From the NCBI GenBank assembly GCA_036514995.1, contig DATBWB010000117.1:1-40920 (forward strand): 40,920 nt of DNA. Direction: 5' to 3'. Origin of the DNA: Candidatus Acidiferrales bacterium. Its GTDB lineage: Bacteria > Acidobacteriota > Terriglobia > Acidiferrales > DATBWB01. A model generated the notes under the pieces. The model was not told where the DNA came from, searched no databases, and saw nothing but the letters and a program-made list of their open reading frames with translations. How positions within the stretch are numbered: the first letter of the stretch is position 1; every line of letters begins with the position of its first letter. The translations under genes and the position numbers were made by a program. This document shows, piece after piece, positions 24,102 to 32,409 of the stretch.

Positions 24102-24443
24102 CTAATCCTCGGCCGCGCCCATTGCCTCGGGCATCTCGACCTCAATATCCTTGCCGACGACCCGCACGGGAAAACTGGCGACCCCCTGGGGCGCTGGCGG
24201 ACCAAGCACCTTGCCGGTTTTGATGTCGAAGCGCGCCCCGTGCCAGGGACACACCACCACCCCCTCGGCTTCCAGCAGCATCCCCTCCGAGAGCGGACCG
24301 CCGCGATGGGTGCAGGTGTCTTCGATCGCGTAGTAGCGGTCGGTGACGTTGAACAAGGCAATCCTCTTCCCTTCGCACTCCACCAGCGCTCCTCGCTCGG
24401 AATCAATCTGGTCCACGCTGGCCACCTTGACGAATCGGCTCAT
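24102..24443 (-). CDS. Rieske-type [2Fe-2S] ferredoxin
   Basis: 113 residues. ATG 24443 has GGAGG about six bases upstream. Both cluster motifs are intact: C44-x-H46 in CTHRGGPLSEG and C65-x2-H68 in CPWHGARFDIKTG. Length and motifs match the small ferredoxins of ring-hydroxylating dioxygenase systems and NirD. No oxygenase or nitrite reductase large subunit is adjacent, so its electron partner is unknown. It is transcribed alone, opposite to its neighbours. Confidence 0.92.
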   Translation of the reverse strand: MSRFVKVASVDQIDSERGALVECEGKRIALFNVTDRYYAIEDTCTHRGGPLSEGMLLEAEGVVVCPWHGARFDIKTGKVLGPPAPQGVASFPVRVVGKDIEVEMPEAMGAAED

Positions 24444-24657
24444 AGAAACCTCCTCTCCCGGTGAAATACCATCCTGCTCCGCCTGGCTGAAGCTGAAACT
24501 TCACTGTAAGCGGAAGCGTGGCACAGAACAAGAGCGGTTTTCCCGAATCTCGAGCTTCCGGGATTGGGACGAAGCTTTTTGCGAAGTCGTTCCGCGCGGG
24601 GGAAGCCGCCCGAGGAGCGATGCTGGCGCGATTCATGAGAACTGCAGAGGGAGAGGG

Positions 24658-24687
24658 TTGACAAATGTGAACCCATGCAGCTTCAAT
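24658..24687 (+). promoter_or_regulatory. Candidate promoter of the antitoxin gene
   Basis: TTGACA at 24658-24663 (perfect) and TTCAAT at 24682-24687, 18 bp apart, ending 19 bp before the ATG. The remainder of the 263-bp gap 24444-24706 shows no other recognisable feature. Confidence 0.5.
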
Positions 24688-24706
24688 CTGAAAGCGGGGT
24701 AGCCAC

Positions 24707-24988
24707 ATGATGCAGGTGGGCAGCCGTGAATTGAAAAATCGTTTGGGGCGCTATCTCGCTCGTGTCCGCCGTGGTGAATCACTGGTTGTGACGCATCGTG
24801 GCGCACCGGTGGCGAGGCTGGTTCCTCTCGAAGGCGTCCGGAAAGAGGACGAACTGGAAAGAAGGTTGAATCAACTGGAAGCGGAAGGGCATCTGCGCCG
24901 CGCCAGGGGGGTATTCAAAGACTTCGAGCCTATCCACATCATCGGGGGAAAGGCGCTTTCCCGACTGATCCTCGAGGACAGAGAGTGA
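24707..24988 (+). CDS. Phd/YefM-family antitoxin
   Basis: 93 residues. MQVGSRELKNRLGRYLARVRRGESLVVTHRGAPVARLVPLE is the Phd/YefM DNA-binding fold, with the typical arginine-rich and THRGxPVARLVP stretches. The C-terminal half (ELERRLNQLEAEGHLRRARG...) would be the toxin-neutralising tail. Two adjacent ATG codons (24707, 24710) could start it. The stop overlaps a GTG as GTGA, the usual junction to a toxin gene, but the next frame ends after 15 codons. It therefore looks like an antitoxin left without its toxin. Confidence 0.85.
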   Translation: MMQVGSRELKNRLGRYLARVRRGESLVVTHRGAPVARLVPLEGVRKEDELERRLNQLEAEGHLRRARGVFKDFEPIHIIGGKALSRLILEDRE

Positions 24989-25032
24989 TACCCTACTTGG
25001 TCGAGCCCTTGCTGGACCAAAGTGGTTCTTAG
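24985..25032 (+). pseudogene. Truncated toxin remnant (PIN/VapC-like start)
   Basis: GTG 24985 overlaps the antitoxin stop and opens VIPYLVEPLLDQSG, then TAG 25030-25032. The opening resembles the N-terminus of PIN-domain VapC toxins (M-I-x-Y-x-D-x-S-x-L) but lacks the aspartate and everything after it. The following 20 nt are already the isoaspartyl peptidase gene, so the toxin body is gone. Confidence 0.4.
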
Positions 25033-25033
25033 A

Positions 25034-25927
25034 ATGGCTCCGCAACCCATCCTCATCGTCCACGGTGGTGCCTGGGACATCCCGGATGCCGCCGTCGCAG
25101 CCTGTCGGGAAGGCTGCCGGAGAGCGCTTGAGGCCGGTTGGAAGATCCTCGACGAGGGCGGCTTGGCCGTGGATGCGGTGGAGGCGGCGATCGTGGTCCT
25201 GGAGGATGACCCCATCTTTGACGCGGGCATCGGCAGCCACTTGAACCGCGACGGGGTGGTGCAGCTCGATGCTATCCTCATGCGGGGTGATACGCTCAAG
25301 GCCGGAGCGGTGAGCGCTGTCGAGCGCGTCCGGAATCCCATCCGGCTGGCCCGTGCGGTGATGGAAAAGAGCGAGCACATGATGCTCGTGGGCCGGGGCG
25401 CCGAGCAGTTTGCCGAGGAAAATGGCCTGCCCCTGTGCGACCCCAAGGAGCTTATCGTCGAGCGCGAGGCGACCGCTTGGCGTCATTTCCGGGATGGGTT
25501 GCGCCCTCTGCACAAGCTCGGAGGAACGGTCGGGGCGGTTGCCATGGATGGCGCTGGCTTGCTCGCTGCGGGCACTTCGACCGGCGGGACTTGTTGCAAA
25601 TTTCCCGGGCGGGTGGGTGATTCTTCGCTCATCGGTTGCGGTTGCTACGCCGACAATCACTCGGGCGCCGCCGGTTGCACGGGCTACGGCGAAGCCATCA
25701 TGAAGATCGTCATGGCAAAGACCGCCACGGATCTCATGCTACGGGGGAAATCTGCCCAGGAGGCCGCGCATGCCGCCATCCGCATCCTGGCCGAGCGAAC
25801 AGGCGACAGAGCCGGTCTCATCTTGATTGATACCCAAGGAAACATCGGCTTTGCCCACAACACCTCGCGCATGGCTTTTGGCTACGTTGCCCGGGACCGA
25901 GCACCGCGCGTTTCCGTGCAAGCCTAA
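25034..25927 (+). CDS. Isoaspartyl peptidase/L-asparaginase (Ntn hydrolase)
   Basis: 297 residues from ATG 25034; the frame is open to a GTG at 25022. Family features: ILIVHGGAWDIPD, LEAGWKILDEGGLAVDAVEAAIVVLEDDPIFDAGIGSHLNRDG, and the autocleavage site LGGTVGAVAMDG, with nucleophile T165. AAGTSTGGTCCKFPGRVGDSSLIGCGCYADNHSGAAGCTGYGE forms the pocket. No signal peptide, so it is cytoplasmic. The enzyme hydrolyses beta-aspartyl dipeptides and asparagine after self-processing. It is a second, cytosolic member of the same family as the Tat-exported enzyme at 20566-21612. It starts just after the toxin remnant. Confidence 0.93.
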   Translation: MAPQPILIVHGGAWDIPDAAVAACREGCRRALEAGWKILDEGGLAVDAVEAAIVVLEDDPIFDAGIGSHLNRDGVVQLDAILMRGDTLKAGAVSAVERVRNPIRLARAVMEKSEHMMLVGRGAEQFAEENGLPLCDPKELIVEREATAWRHFRDGLRPLHKLGGTVGAVAMDGAGLLAAGTSTGGTCCKFPGRVGDSSLIGCGCYADNHSGAAGCTGYGEAIMKIVMAKTATDLMLRGKSAQEAAHAAIRILAERTGDRAGLILIDTQGNIGFAHNTSRMAFGYVARDRAPRVSVQA

Positions 25928-25950
25928 CAGCTGCTCGTCGGTCGGGCTGG

Positions 25951-25980
25951 TTGAATCCTCTTTTTCAACTGTGCTAGCAT
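25951..25980 (+). promoter_or_regulatory. Candidate promoter of the EF-G2 gene
   Basis: TTGAAT at 25951-25956 and TAGCAT at 25975-25980, 18 bp apart. It is 91 bp upstream of the GTG start; the leader contains the hairpin at 26003-26020. Confidence 0.45.
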
Positions 25981-26002
25981 CGAGTTTTTCGGAAGCCCTC
26001 TT

Positions 26003-26020
26003 GCCCCGACGTGTCGGGGC
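26003..26020. repeat. GCCCCGAC-GT-GTCGGGGC hairpin in the EF-G2 leader
   Basis: Perfect 8-bp arms, 2-nt loop. It is the GAC/GTC variant also seen in lpd. If the promoter at 25951 is used, this hairpin is in the 5' leader of the mRNA. Confidence 0.7.
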
Positions 26021-26071
26021 GTGCCGCCTTTCTGGGCGGGGGCCGAACCCTCGAATCCTTAGGAGACTGCC

Positions 26072-28195
26072 GTGAAGGTTTATAGCGGCGAGAACATCCG
26101 CAACGTGGCCATCCTTGGACACGGTGGCACGGGAAAAACCTCCCTGACGGCGGCGATGCTCTATCTTGCCGGCGCCACCCCTCGCCTCGGCCGCGTGGAC
26201 GATGGCTCCACGGTCACCGATTGGGATGAAGAAGAAATTGCCCGCAAGATTTCGATCTCGACCGGCCTGGCCTATGCCGAATGGGCGCCGCGGGGGAGAA
26301 CAGAAAAGATCAAGGTCAATCTCCTCGATACCCCCGGGTACAACATCTTCATCAACGAAACCAAGGCCACCTTGCTGGCCGCTGACGCCGGGTTGATCCT
26401 GGTGGATGCGGTGGCGGGTTCGGAAGTAGTCACCGAAAAAGTCTGGGACTACTGCACCGAGTACGACCTCCCGCGCGCGTTTATGATCCACAAGATGGAT
26501 CGCGAACTTGCCGGCTTCGAGCGGGCAACGGAGTCCATTCATCAGGTTTACGGCCGCGGCGCCGTTGCCGTCCAGCTTCCCATCGGCCAGGAAAAGAATT
26601 TCAAAGGGCTGGTGAACCTCATCGCGATGAAGGCTTACACCTACGTGGCGGGAGGCGAGGGGAAATACACCGAGAGCGAAATTCCGGCCGAGCTTGCCGA
26701 AAAGGCCAAGGATGCGCATGAAAAGCTGGTCGAGATGGTGGCCGAGGGCGATGACAAGTTGATGGAGGAATTTTTCGAAAAAGGGACGCTCGAGCCGACG
26801 CGATTGCAGGAGGGACTTCGCCAGGCCATCGCCGCCAAGAGAATCTTTCCGATGTTGATCGCTGCCGGATTGCCGAACATCGGGGCCGAGAACCTTCTGA
26901 ACTTTATCTGCGATTTTCTGCCTTCGCCGCTTGCCCGGGGCAAAATCATCGGCGCGGCCGAACCCGGCGGGGGTGAAACGGTGGAGCGAAAGATTGCCGA
27001 CTCCGAGCCGCTCTCGATCTATGTTTTCAAAACGCTGGCCGACCCGTTTGCCGGCCGTATCACCTACTTCAAGGTGATGAGCGGCGTGCTGAAGAACGAC
27101 GCCACGCTCCAAAACTTCAATCGCAACACGGCCGAGCGTTTCCAGCACGTGGAAGTTCGCCAGGGGAAAACCCCCTCGGCAGTCGCCGAACTCCGCGCCG
27201 GCGATATCGGCACGGTCGCCAAGTTGAAAGAAACCACCACCGGCGATACGCTCGGCGACAAAGCCGCGCCCATTTTCTACAAGCCGGCGCGCATCCCCGA
27301 GCCTTCCATCAGTTTCGCCATCGAGCCGAAGACCCGCGCCGACGAAGATCGGCTCAGCCAAGCGCTGCACCGCATTCTGGAGGAAGACCTGGCGCTGCGC
27401 TACGTCCGGGATGCGCAGACGAAAGAGTTCCTGCTTGCCGGTTCCGGCCAGCAACACGTCGAGGTCGCCGTCGCCAAGCTCAAAAAGCGTTACAACGTGG
27501 ATGTGGCGCTGAAAGCGCCCAAGGTGCCTTACCGCGAGACGATTCGCGGCAAGGCTGACGTCGAAGGCCGGCACAAAAAGCAGACCGGCGGCCACGGCCA
27601 GTTTGGCGTTTGCCGGATCAAGGTGGAGCCTTTGCCGCGCGGCAGCGGGTTCGAATTCGTGAACGACATTTTCGGCGGCGCCATTCCCAGGAACTGGGTT
27701 CCTTCGGTGGAACGAGGCATCCGCGAATCGGCCGCCCGCGGCTACCTGGCCGGCTACCCGGTGGTGGACTTCCGCGCCATTCTCTACGACGGCAAGTACC
27801 ACGACGTGGATAGTTCGGACATTTCCTTCCAGATTGCCGGCCAATTGGCTTTCAAGGCGGCCATGGAGACGGCCAAGCCGGCGTTGCTCGAACCCATCAT
27901 GAACGTCGAGGTCTATGTCCCCGAACAATACTCGGGCGACATTATGGGCGACATGAGTTCTCGCCGCGGGCGAGTCTCCGGCATGGAATCGCGCGGCACC
28001 AATTCCCTCATCAAGGCTCAGGTGCCGATGGCGGAGATGCTCACCTACGCCACCGACCTTACGTCCATGACCCAGGGCCGCGGCAGCTATACGATGGAGT
28101 TCTCTCACTACGATTTTGTCCCGCCCGAACTGGCCCAAAAAATCATCGACCACGCCAAAGCCGCCCGCGCCGGAGCCGCCCCTGCCGAGGAATAG
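26072..28195 (+). CDS. EF-G-like translational GTPase (EF-G2 type)
   Basis: 707 residues from GTG 26072, with AGGAGA upstream. Domain order is that of EF-G: G domain, II, III, IV, V. G1 reads GHGGTGKTS (16-24), not the AHIDAGKTT of housekeeping EF-G. G3 is LLDTPGYNIF near residue 88. G4 is HKMDRE near 139, with H in place of the usual N. Domain IV has KKQTGGHGQFGVCRIKVEPL, and domain V has EVYVPEQYSGDIMGDMSSRRGRVSGME. These are marks of the EF-G2/FusA2-like branch, whose role differs from normal translocation and is not settled. It is probably a paralogue; no rpsL, rpsG or tuf genes are nearby. Confidence 0.9.
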   Translation: MKVYSGENIRNVAILGHGGTGKTSLTAAMLYLAGATPRLGRVDDGSTVTDWDEEEIARKISISTGLAYAEWAPRGRTEKIKVNLLDTPGYNIFINETKATLLAADAGLILVDAVAGSEVVTEKVWDYCTEYDLPRAFMIHKMDRELAGFERATESIHQVYGRGAVAVQLPIGQEKNFKGLVNLIAMKAYTYVAGGEGKYTESEIPAELAEKAKDAHEKLVEMVAEGDDKLMEEFFEKGTLEPTRLQEGLRQAIAAKRIFPMLIAAGLPNIGAENLLNFICDFLPSPLARGKIIGAAEPGGGETVERKIADSEPLSIYVFKTLADPFAGRITYFKVMSGVLKNDATLQNFNRNTAERFQHVEVRQGKTPSAVAELRAGDIGTVAKLKETTTGDTLGDKAAPIFYKPARIPEPSISFAIEPKTRADEDRLSQALHRILEEDLALRYVRDAQTKEFLLAGSGQQHVEVAVAKLKKRYNVDVALKAPKVPYRETIRGKADVEGRHKKQTGGHGQFGVCRIKVEPLPRGSGFEFVNDIFGGAIPRNWVPSVERGIRESAARGYLAGYPVVDFRAILYDGKYHDVDSSDISFQIAGQLAFKAAMETAKPALLEPIMNVEVYVPEQYSGDIMGDMSSRRGRVSGMESRGTNSLIKAQVPMAEMLTYATDLTSMTQGRGSYTMEFSHYDFVPPELAQKIIDHAKAARAGAAPAEE

Positions 28196-28262
28196 TTCGG
28201 GTTCCCGTCACCCATCCATTTTGGCTGTTGCCCGTCCCTCCGCCGCAGCATAGACTCGGCGG

Positions 28263-28465
28263 GTTGTATGCAACACATCATGCGCTGAGAGGGACTTCTG
28301 TAGGGGCGACCTTAAGGCCGCCCCTACAACCGAGTTGCATCTGACACAGGACGCACTGACAGGGGGATTTTGATGCCCTCGCAAGTAGGGGCGACCTTAA
28401 GGTCGCCCCTACAACCGAGCCCCTACAAACCAGTTGTATGTAACGCATGACGTGCTGAGGGGGGA
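28263..28465. repeat. Compound REP-like array: three direct repeats separated by two palindromes
   Basis: Direct repeats of about 32 bp start with GTTGYATSYRACRCA at 28263, 28334 and 28433 and share GCTGAGAGGG-like ends. Between them are two 28-bp palindromes. The one at 28385-28412 is perfect (arms GTAGGGGCGACCTT). The one at 28300-28327 has one mismatched pair. Both begin GTAG. The last direct repeat ends in GAGGGGGGAA, which is the Shine-Dalgarno of the next gene. Confidence 0.8.
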
Positions 28466-28471
28466 ATCCAA

Positions 28472-29665
28472 ATGGCCGCTCGCAAAACCAGGGAATTTCT
28501 TGGCAATGCCACAGCGACGATTCATACAGGAGAGATGAAGCACGGGGTGGCCGTGCCTGTTGCGCCGCCAATTGTTCAGACCTCGACTTTCACTTTCCCG
28601 AACATCAACGAGATGAAGCGCTGGGCTGAAGGGAAGTCCAAGGCGTACATCTACACTCGCTACGGGAACCCAACGCTGGCGGTGGCTGAGGCCAAGCTGG
28701 CGCAGCTCGAGCGCGGCGAAGCGGCCATTGTCACCGCCTCCGGCATGGCCGCTATTTCGAGTTCTCTGCTGGCCGTTTTAGGAGCTGGCGATGAGGTCAT
28801 CGCCACCCGCTATCTCTACGGCGGAACCTACCGGCTGATGCGCGATGTCTTGCCCCGCCTCGGCATCCGGGTGCAGCACGTCGGGACAAACCTCGAAGGC
28901 GTCGAGCGGCTCGTCAACAAAAATACCAAGGTGCTTTACACCGAAACGCCCACTAACCCCACTTTGCAGGTGGTTGACCTGAAGAAAGCGGTGGCGCTTG
29001 CCCGGCGGTATAAGTTGGTCTCGATGGTGGATAGCACCTTCGCCACGCCCATCCTCCAACGGCCGCTAGAGCTTGGTTTCGACGTGGTGCTTCACTCGGC
29101 GACGAAATACTTGGGCGGCCACAGCGACATCATTGCCGGGGCGGCGGTGGGCAGCCGGGAAATTGTCGAAAAGGTTCGCCACATGGTGATCTACCTGGGC
29201 GGCTCGATGGACCCCTATGCTGCCTTCTTGCTCATTCGCGGGCTGAAAACGCTCGAGGTGCGCGTCAGGAAGCAGGCGGAAAACGCCCTGGCGATTGCAC
29301 GCTTCCTCGAAAAGCACCCCACGGTTGTCCGCGTGCACTACCCGGGGCTGAAGTCGCACCCCGACCATGGCCTCGCCCGGCGGCAGATGGCCGGTGGGTT
29401 TGGCTCGATGATGGCGTTCGACCTGAAAGGGGGGCTCGGCGCGGCCCGGCGCTTCTGCGACCGCCTGAAAGTTGTCTTGCTGGCTGCCAGCCTGGGGGGA
29501 GTCGAGTCGCTGGTTTCCCTCCCTATTTATACCTCCCACTACCGCATGAGCTTGGCCGAACTGCGTTCGAGCGGAGTCGAGCCAGGGACGGTGCGGCTTT
29601 CCGTCGGCATTGAGGATGTGCGCGACCTCATCGCCGATTTGCGCCAGGCCCTTGCCCGCCAATGA
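28472..29665 (+). CDS. Trans-sulfuration-type PLP enzyme (cystathionine gamma-synthase/methionine gamma-lyase family)
   Basis: 397 residues, normal size. Conserved: YTRYGNPTLAVAEAKLAQLE, ASGMAAISSSLLAVLGAGDEVIA, LYGGTYRL, YTETPTNPTLQVVDL, VDSTFATPILQRPLELGFDVVLHSATKYLGGHSDIIAG with the PLP lysine K212, and MGLAELRSSG-like SLAELRSSGVEPGTVRLSVGIED. It acts on sulfur amino acids in the cytosol. Which reaction it performs (cystathionine synthesis or cleavage, methionine gamma-lyase, O-acetylhomoserine sulfhydrylase) cannot be told from motifs alone. Its ribosome binding site lies in the REP-like array upstream. Confidence 0.93.
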   Translation: MAARKTREFLGNATATIHTGEMKHGVAVPVAPPIVQTSTFTFPNINEMKRWAEGKSKAYIYTRYGNPTLAVAEAKLAQLERGEAAIVTASGMAAISSSLLAVLGAGDEVIATRYLYGGTYRLMRDVLPRLGIRVQHVGTNLEGVERLVNKNTKVLYTETPTNPTLQVVDLKKAVALARRYKLVSMVDSTFATPILQRPLELGFDVVLHSATKYLGGHSDIIAGAAVGSREIVEKVRHMVIYLGGSMDPYAAFLLIRGLKTLEVRVRKQAENALAIARFLEKHPTVVRVHYPGLKSHPDHGLARRQMAGGFGSMMAFDLKGGLGAARRFCDRLKVVLLAASLGGVESLVSLPIYTSHYRMSLAELRSSGVEPGTVRLSVGIEDVRDLIADLRQALARQ

Positions 29666-29750
29666 CCCTTTTTCTAGCCGATACCCTTTATCCTAGGCGG
29701 GCTTGCCTGAATCCCGTTTCCTATCAAGCAATTCCGGTTGACGCTTTGTC

Positions 29751-29780
29751 TTGACCGGACAGGTTCGAGCCCGCTAGAAT
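29751..29780 (+). promoter_or_regulatory. Sigma70-type promoter of the MltD-like gene
   Basis: TTGACC at 29751-29756 and TAGAAT at 29775-29780, 18 bp apart, each 5/6 to consensus. It leaves a leader of about 75 nt. GGAAGGAG precedes the ATG. Confidence 0.65.
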
Positions 29781-29861
29781 TTGTTGACTCTGCCTCCCGA
29801 ATGCATGTGACGGAGTGCGCCCGGCAACGTCAAAGGGGTTAACCAGCCGGAAGGAGTAGCT

Positions 29862-31817
29862 ATGGAGGCTCAGCGTGGCGGTAGGCGGGTACGAGCTGGA
29901 AGAATCCTGCTTGTCATTCCTGTCCTTCCGTTGGTTCTAGTGCTGTTTGGCTGTGAGACCGGCAAGAACCGCCGGGCGGCGACTCCGCCACCTCAGGCGG
30001 TTGTCGTCTCTGGCCAGGCAAATGGTGAACCCCCGCCCCTTCCCATCCCGCAGTTTCGGGGTGCGTCCCTCCTCCTCTTTACGGCCTATGTGTCGCCAAG
30101 CCATCCGACCGAGGAGCTGATCCGGCGCGTCGAGGAAGCCTATCGGTCGGGCGAGCAGAGCTATCATGCCGGGCACCTCGAAAAGGCACGCCGGGAGTTT
30201 GACCGCGCCCTCGACCTGCTGCTCCTGAGCGGCCAGGATGTTCGCCAGGATGAGCGCCTGGAGAAGCTTTTTGATCGCATTGTCGAGCAGGTGCGCGCCT
30301 TTGAGGTAGCTGCCTTCCGTGAGGGCGATGGTTTCACCGAGCAGGCCCCGACCCCCGCTCCCATTGACGAGGTGGCCGAGATCGAGCCACCGGAAGCGCC
30401 GGTTGACCCCCAACTCGAGCGGCAAGCTTCGTCCACCATGCAAAGCGTCGCTCACGATTTGCCGTTGACGCTCAATGAACAGGTTCTCTCCTTCATCAAT
30501 TTCTTTCAAACGAGTCGTGGCCGGGCCATCATCAGCCGGGGCCTCGAAAAGGCTGGCCGGTATCGTGGGATGATCGAGCGCGTGCTCCGGGAAGAGGGTT
30601 TGCCGCAGGATTTGATCTATCTGGCGCAGGCGGAATCGGCCTTTGAACCCTATGCCCTCTCCCGCATGGGGGCCAAGGGCCTCTGGCAATTCATGGCCTA
30701 CCGGGCCCGTCAATACGGTCTGATGCGCACCTGGTGGGTAGATGAGCGGCAGGATCCGGAGAAATCCACCCGCGCCGCCGCTCGCCATCTGCGCGATCTT
30801 TACCATCAATTTGGCGATTGGTATCTTGCCATCGCTGCCTACAACTCCGGCCCGGGCGCGGTTCAGCGGGGGATCGAGCGGACCGGCTACGCCGACTTTT
30901 GGGAGTTGCTTCGCCGCCGGGTTCTGCCGCGCGAAACGGAAAACTACGTGCCCATCATTCTCGCGGTGGCGTTCATCGCCAAGGATCCGGGGCGCTACGG
31001 TGTTGACGTTGCCCCTGAGCCGCCGGTGCGCTTCGAGCGCGTTGCCGTCCCCAAGCCGATTGACCTGCGCTTGGTGGCAGAGATGATTGACGTGGACGTG
31101 CAGACGATCCGCCGGCTCAACCCCGAACTCCTTCGCCTGGTGACGCCCCATCAGCCCGATTTCGAATTGAAGCTTCCCTCCGGAACCACTCAGAAATTTC
31201 TCGCCGAGATTGCGACCGTCCCCGAAGACAAATGGGTCTCCTCAAGAAAGCACCGCATCGAGCCGGGCGAAACTTTGGGTGGCATCGCCAAGCTCTATCG
31301 CACCAAGCCCGGCGCCATCGCCGATGTCAACGGGATCCAACTCACCGCCGCGCTTCGGCCGGGCGATAAGCTCATTATCCCGGTCGCGCCCGGGCGGCAG
31401 GACCTCGCTCAAAAGCGACGCGCCATCACCTATCGAGCGCGCCGTGGCGATACAGTCGATTCGGTGGCCGAGCAGTTTTCCGTCACCCCCCGGGAACTTC
31501 GCCGCTGGAATCGCTTGCGCGGTTGGGCTATCCCCCGCGGCAAGCGCCTGCGCGTTTATGTGCCGGCCTTCCCGGAAGGGGAGCATGCCGCCCGAGCTGC
31601 CAAGCCGAGGAATTCCTCTAACACAAAGAAACAAAGCGAGTTAGTAAATTCAAGCGGGGTGGTGCATAAGGTCAAAGCGGGCGAGACGCTGTGGTCGATT
31701 GCCTCCTCTTACCACACCACGGTTGGGGCGCTCACGCGCGCCAATTCCTTCCTTGCCTCGCGTAGCTTGCAAGCAGGCGATCGCCTGATTGTTCACGCAC
31801 CCCGCCGCGGCCAGTGA
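29862..31817 (+). CDS. MltD-like lytic transglycosylase lipoprotein with LysM repeats
   Basis: 651 residues. Residues 1-31 form a lipoprotein signal ending LVLFGC (lipobox cysteine). A TPR-like helical pair follows (about 90-125: [25 protein letters not shown]). The SLT domain at about 230-375 has [26 protein letters not shown], with catalytic E258, and [14 protein letters not shown]. Three LysM modules follow: about 463-507 ([16 protein letters not shown]), about 524-567 ([16 protein letters not shown]) and 604-650 ([16 protein letters not shown]). It cleaves peptidoglycan from the inner face of the outer membrane. The linker before the last LysM is encoded by a repeat-like AACACAAAGAAACAAAG word (31619-31635). 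Confidence 0.95.
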   Translation: MEAQRGGRRVRAGRILLVIPVLPLVLVLFGCETGKNRRAATPPPQAVVVSGQANGEPPPLPIPQFRGASLLLFTAYVSPSHPTEELIRRVEEAYRSGEQSYHAGHLEKARREFDRALDLLLLSGQDVRQDERLEKLFDRIVEQVRAFEVAAFREGDGFTEQAPTPAPIDEVAEIEPPEAPVDPQLERQASSTMQSVAHDLPLTLNEQVLSFINFFQTSRGRAIISRGLEKAGRYRGMIERVLREEGLPQDLIYLAQAESAFEPYALSRMGAKGLWQFMAYRARQYGLMRTWWVDERQDPEKSTRAAARHLRDLYHQFGDWYLAIAAYNSGPGAVQRGIERTGYADFWELLRRRVLPRETENYVPIILAVAFIAKDPGRYGVDVAPEPPVRFERVAVPKPIDLRLVAEMIDVDVQTIRRLNPELLRLVTPHQPDFELKLPSGTTQKFLAEIATVPEDKWVSSRKHRIEPGETLGGIAKLYRTKPGAIADVNGIQLTAALRPGDKLIIPVAPGRQDLAQKRRAITYRARRGDTVDSVAEQFSVTPRELRRWNRLRGWAIPRGKRLRVYVPAFPEGEHAARAAKPRNSSNTKKQSELVNSSGVVHKVKAGETLWSIASSYHTTVGALTRANSFLASRSLQAGDRLIVHAPRRGQ

Positions 31818-31841
31818 ATCCTCGGTAGCCGACCGTAGGAC

Positions 31842-31868
31842 TTGACAGATACCCTGAGGTATTATAAG
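31842..31868 (+). promoter_or_regulatory. Promoter of the small basic-tail protein gene
   Basis: Perfect TTGACA at 31842-31847 and TATAAG at 31863-31868 with a short 15-bp spacer. About 75 nt upstream of the ATG at 31946. Confidence 0.5.
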
Positions 31869-31945
31869 TACGCACCGACGCGCGCTCGTCTTCTTTTTAT
31901 CTTCCCCGACGGGCGGAGGGCGAAATCCATCGCCGGAGGTACTCC

Positions 31946-32260
31946 ATGCCGGCCTCATTTAGCAAGCACCGCGATGATGATTTCGAAGACAGCTCCGAGT
32001 ACAACGAAGAGGAAGAGGGGATGACGGACGAGCGCGACATCTACAAAGAAGAGGAGGAAGAAGAGGCCATGGAAACCGACGAACAGCGACCCACCATGCC
32101 ACCCGAGCCCACACCCATCTGGGCTCCACCTCCGCCCCCCGCTCCCAAGCCGGCCAAAAAGAAAGCCAAGAAGAAAGCCAGGAAGGCGCGGAAACCGAAA
32201 CGGAAGGCTAAGGGCAAGGCGAAAAGAGCCAAGGCCAAAGGAAAGCGCCGCAGACGCTAG
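31946..32260 (+). CDS. Small bipartite acidic/histone-H1-like basic protein
   Basis: 104 residues. ATG 31946 follows GGAGGT (31936-31941) at good spacing. The protein has three zones: an acidic N-terminal half (about 8-48, long Glu/Asp runs), a proline-rich hinge (about 49-68, PPPPPAPKPAKK), and a Lys/Arg/Ala tail (about 69-104) with KAKKKARKARKPKRKAKGK periodicity, like the tail of histone H1 or bacterial Hc1/AlgP-type proteins. This suggests DNA or RNA binding by the tail with self-masking by the acidic half; that is inference. It has its own promoter and a terminator at 32410. The stop TAG lies in a decayed MITE-like element. Confidence 0.75.
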   Translation: MPASFSKHRDDDFEDSSEYNEEEEGMTDERDIYKEEEEEEAMETDEQRPTMPPEPTPIWAPPPPPAPKPAKKKAKKKARKARKPKRKAKGKAKRAKAKGKRRRR

Positions 32261-32319
32261 GGCCGTTCCAACTATTGGGCGCTATTTCCCGCTCCCTCCC
32301 AACAGGTTGGTACGGGGCC
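32257..32319. mobile_element. MITE-like element, decayed copy C
   Basis: The left end CTAGGGCCGTTCCAACTA (32257-32274) differs from the intact ends by one base. The right end GTTGGTACGGGGCC (32306-32319) is an imperfect complement (10 of 14). The interior is shortened to about 30 bp. As in copies A and B, the TAG of the left end is the stop codon of the upstream gene. Confidence 0.65.
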
Positions 32320-32409
32320 CGCGAGTCCCGTTCCCCGCCGCGGCGGGCTGGTACGACACGAGCGGAATCTGCCACGGAATTTCGAAACCAAGATATACGG
32401 GTTTTGTGG

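Noticed and set aside
25739-28153. An 804-codon open frame on the minus strand
   Set aside because: It is antisense to the EF-G2 and isoaspartyl peptidase genes, which have full family motifs. Long antisense frames are expected in GC-rich DNA and this one shows no domain.
28263-28465. Possible CRISPR array
   Set aside because: Only three diverged direct repeats with palindromic, near-identical spacers and no cas genes; better explained as a REP-like compound array.
29755-29780. tRNA gene, from a GGTTCGAGCCC T-arm-like word
   Set aside because: No matching acceptor, D or anticodon arms around it; the bases fit a promoter instead.
31842-32024. Alternative 60-codon frame starting upstream of the small basic protein gene
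   Set aside because: Out of frame with the well-supported ATG 31946 (GGAGGT), and it covers the promoter and leader.
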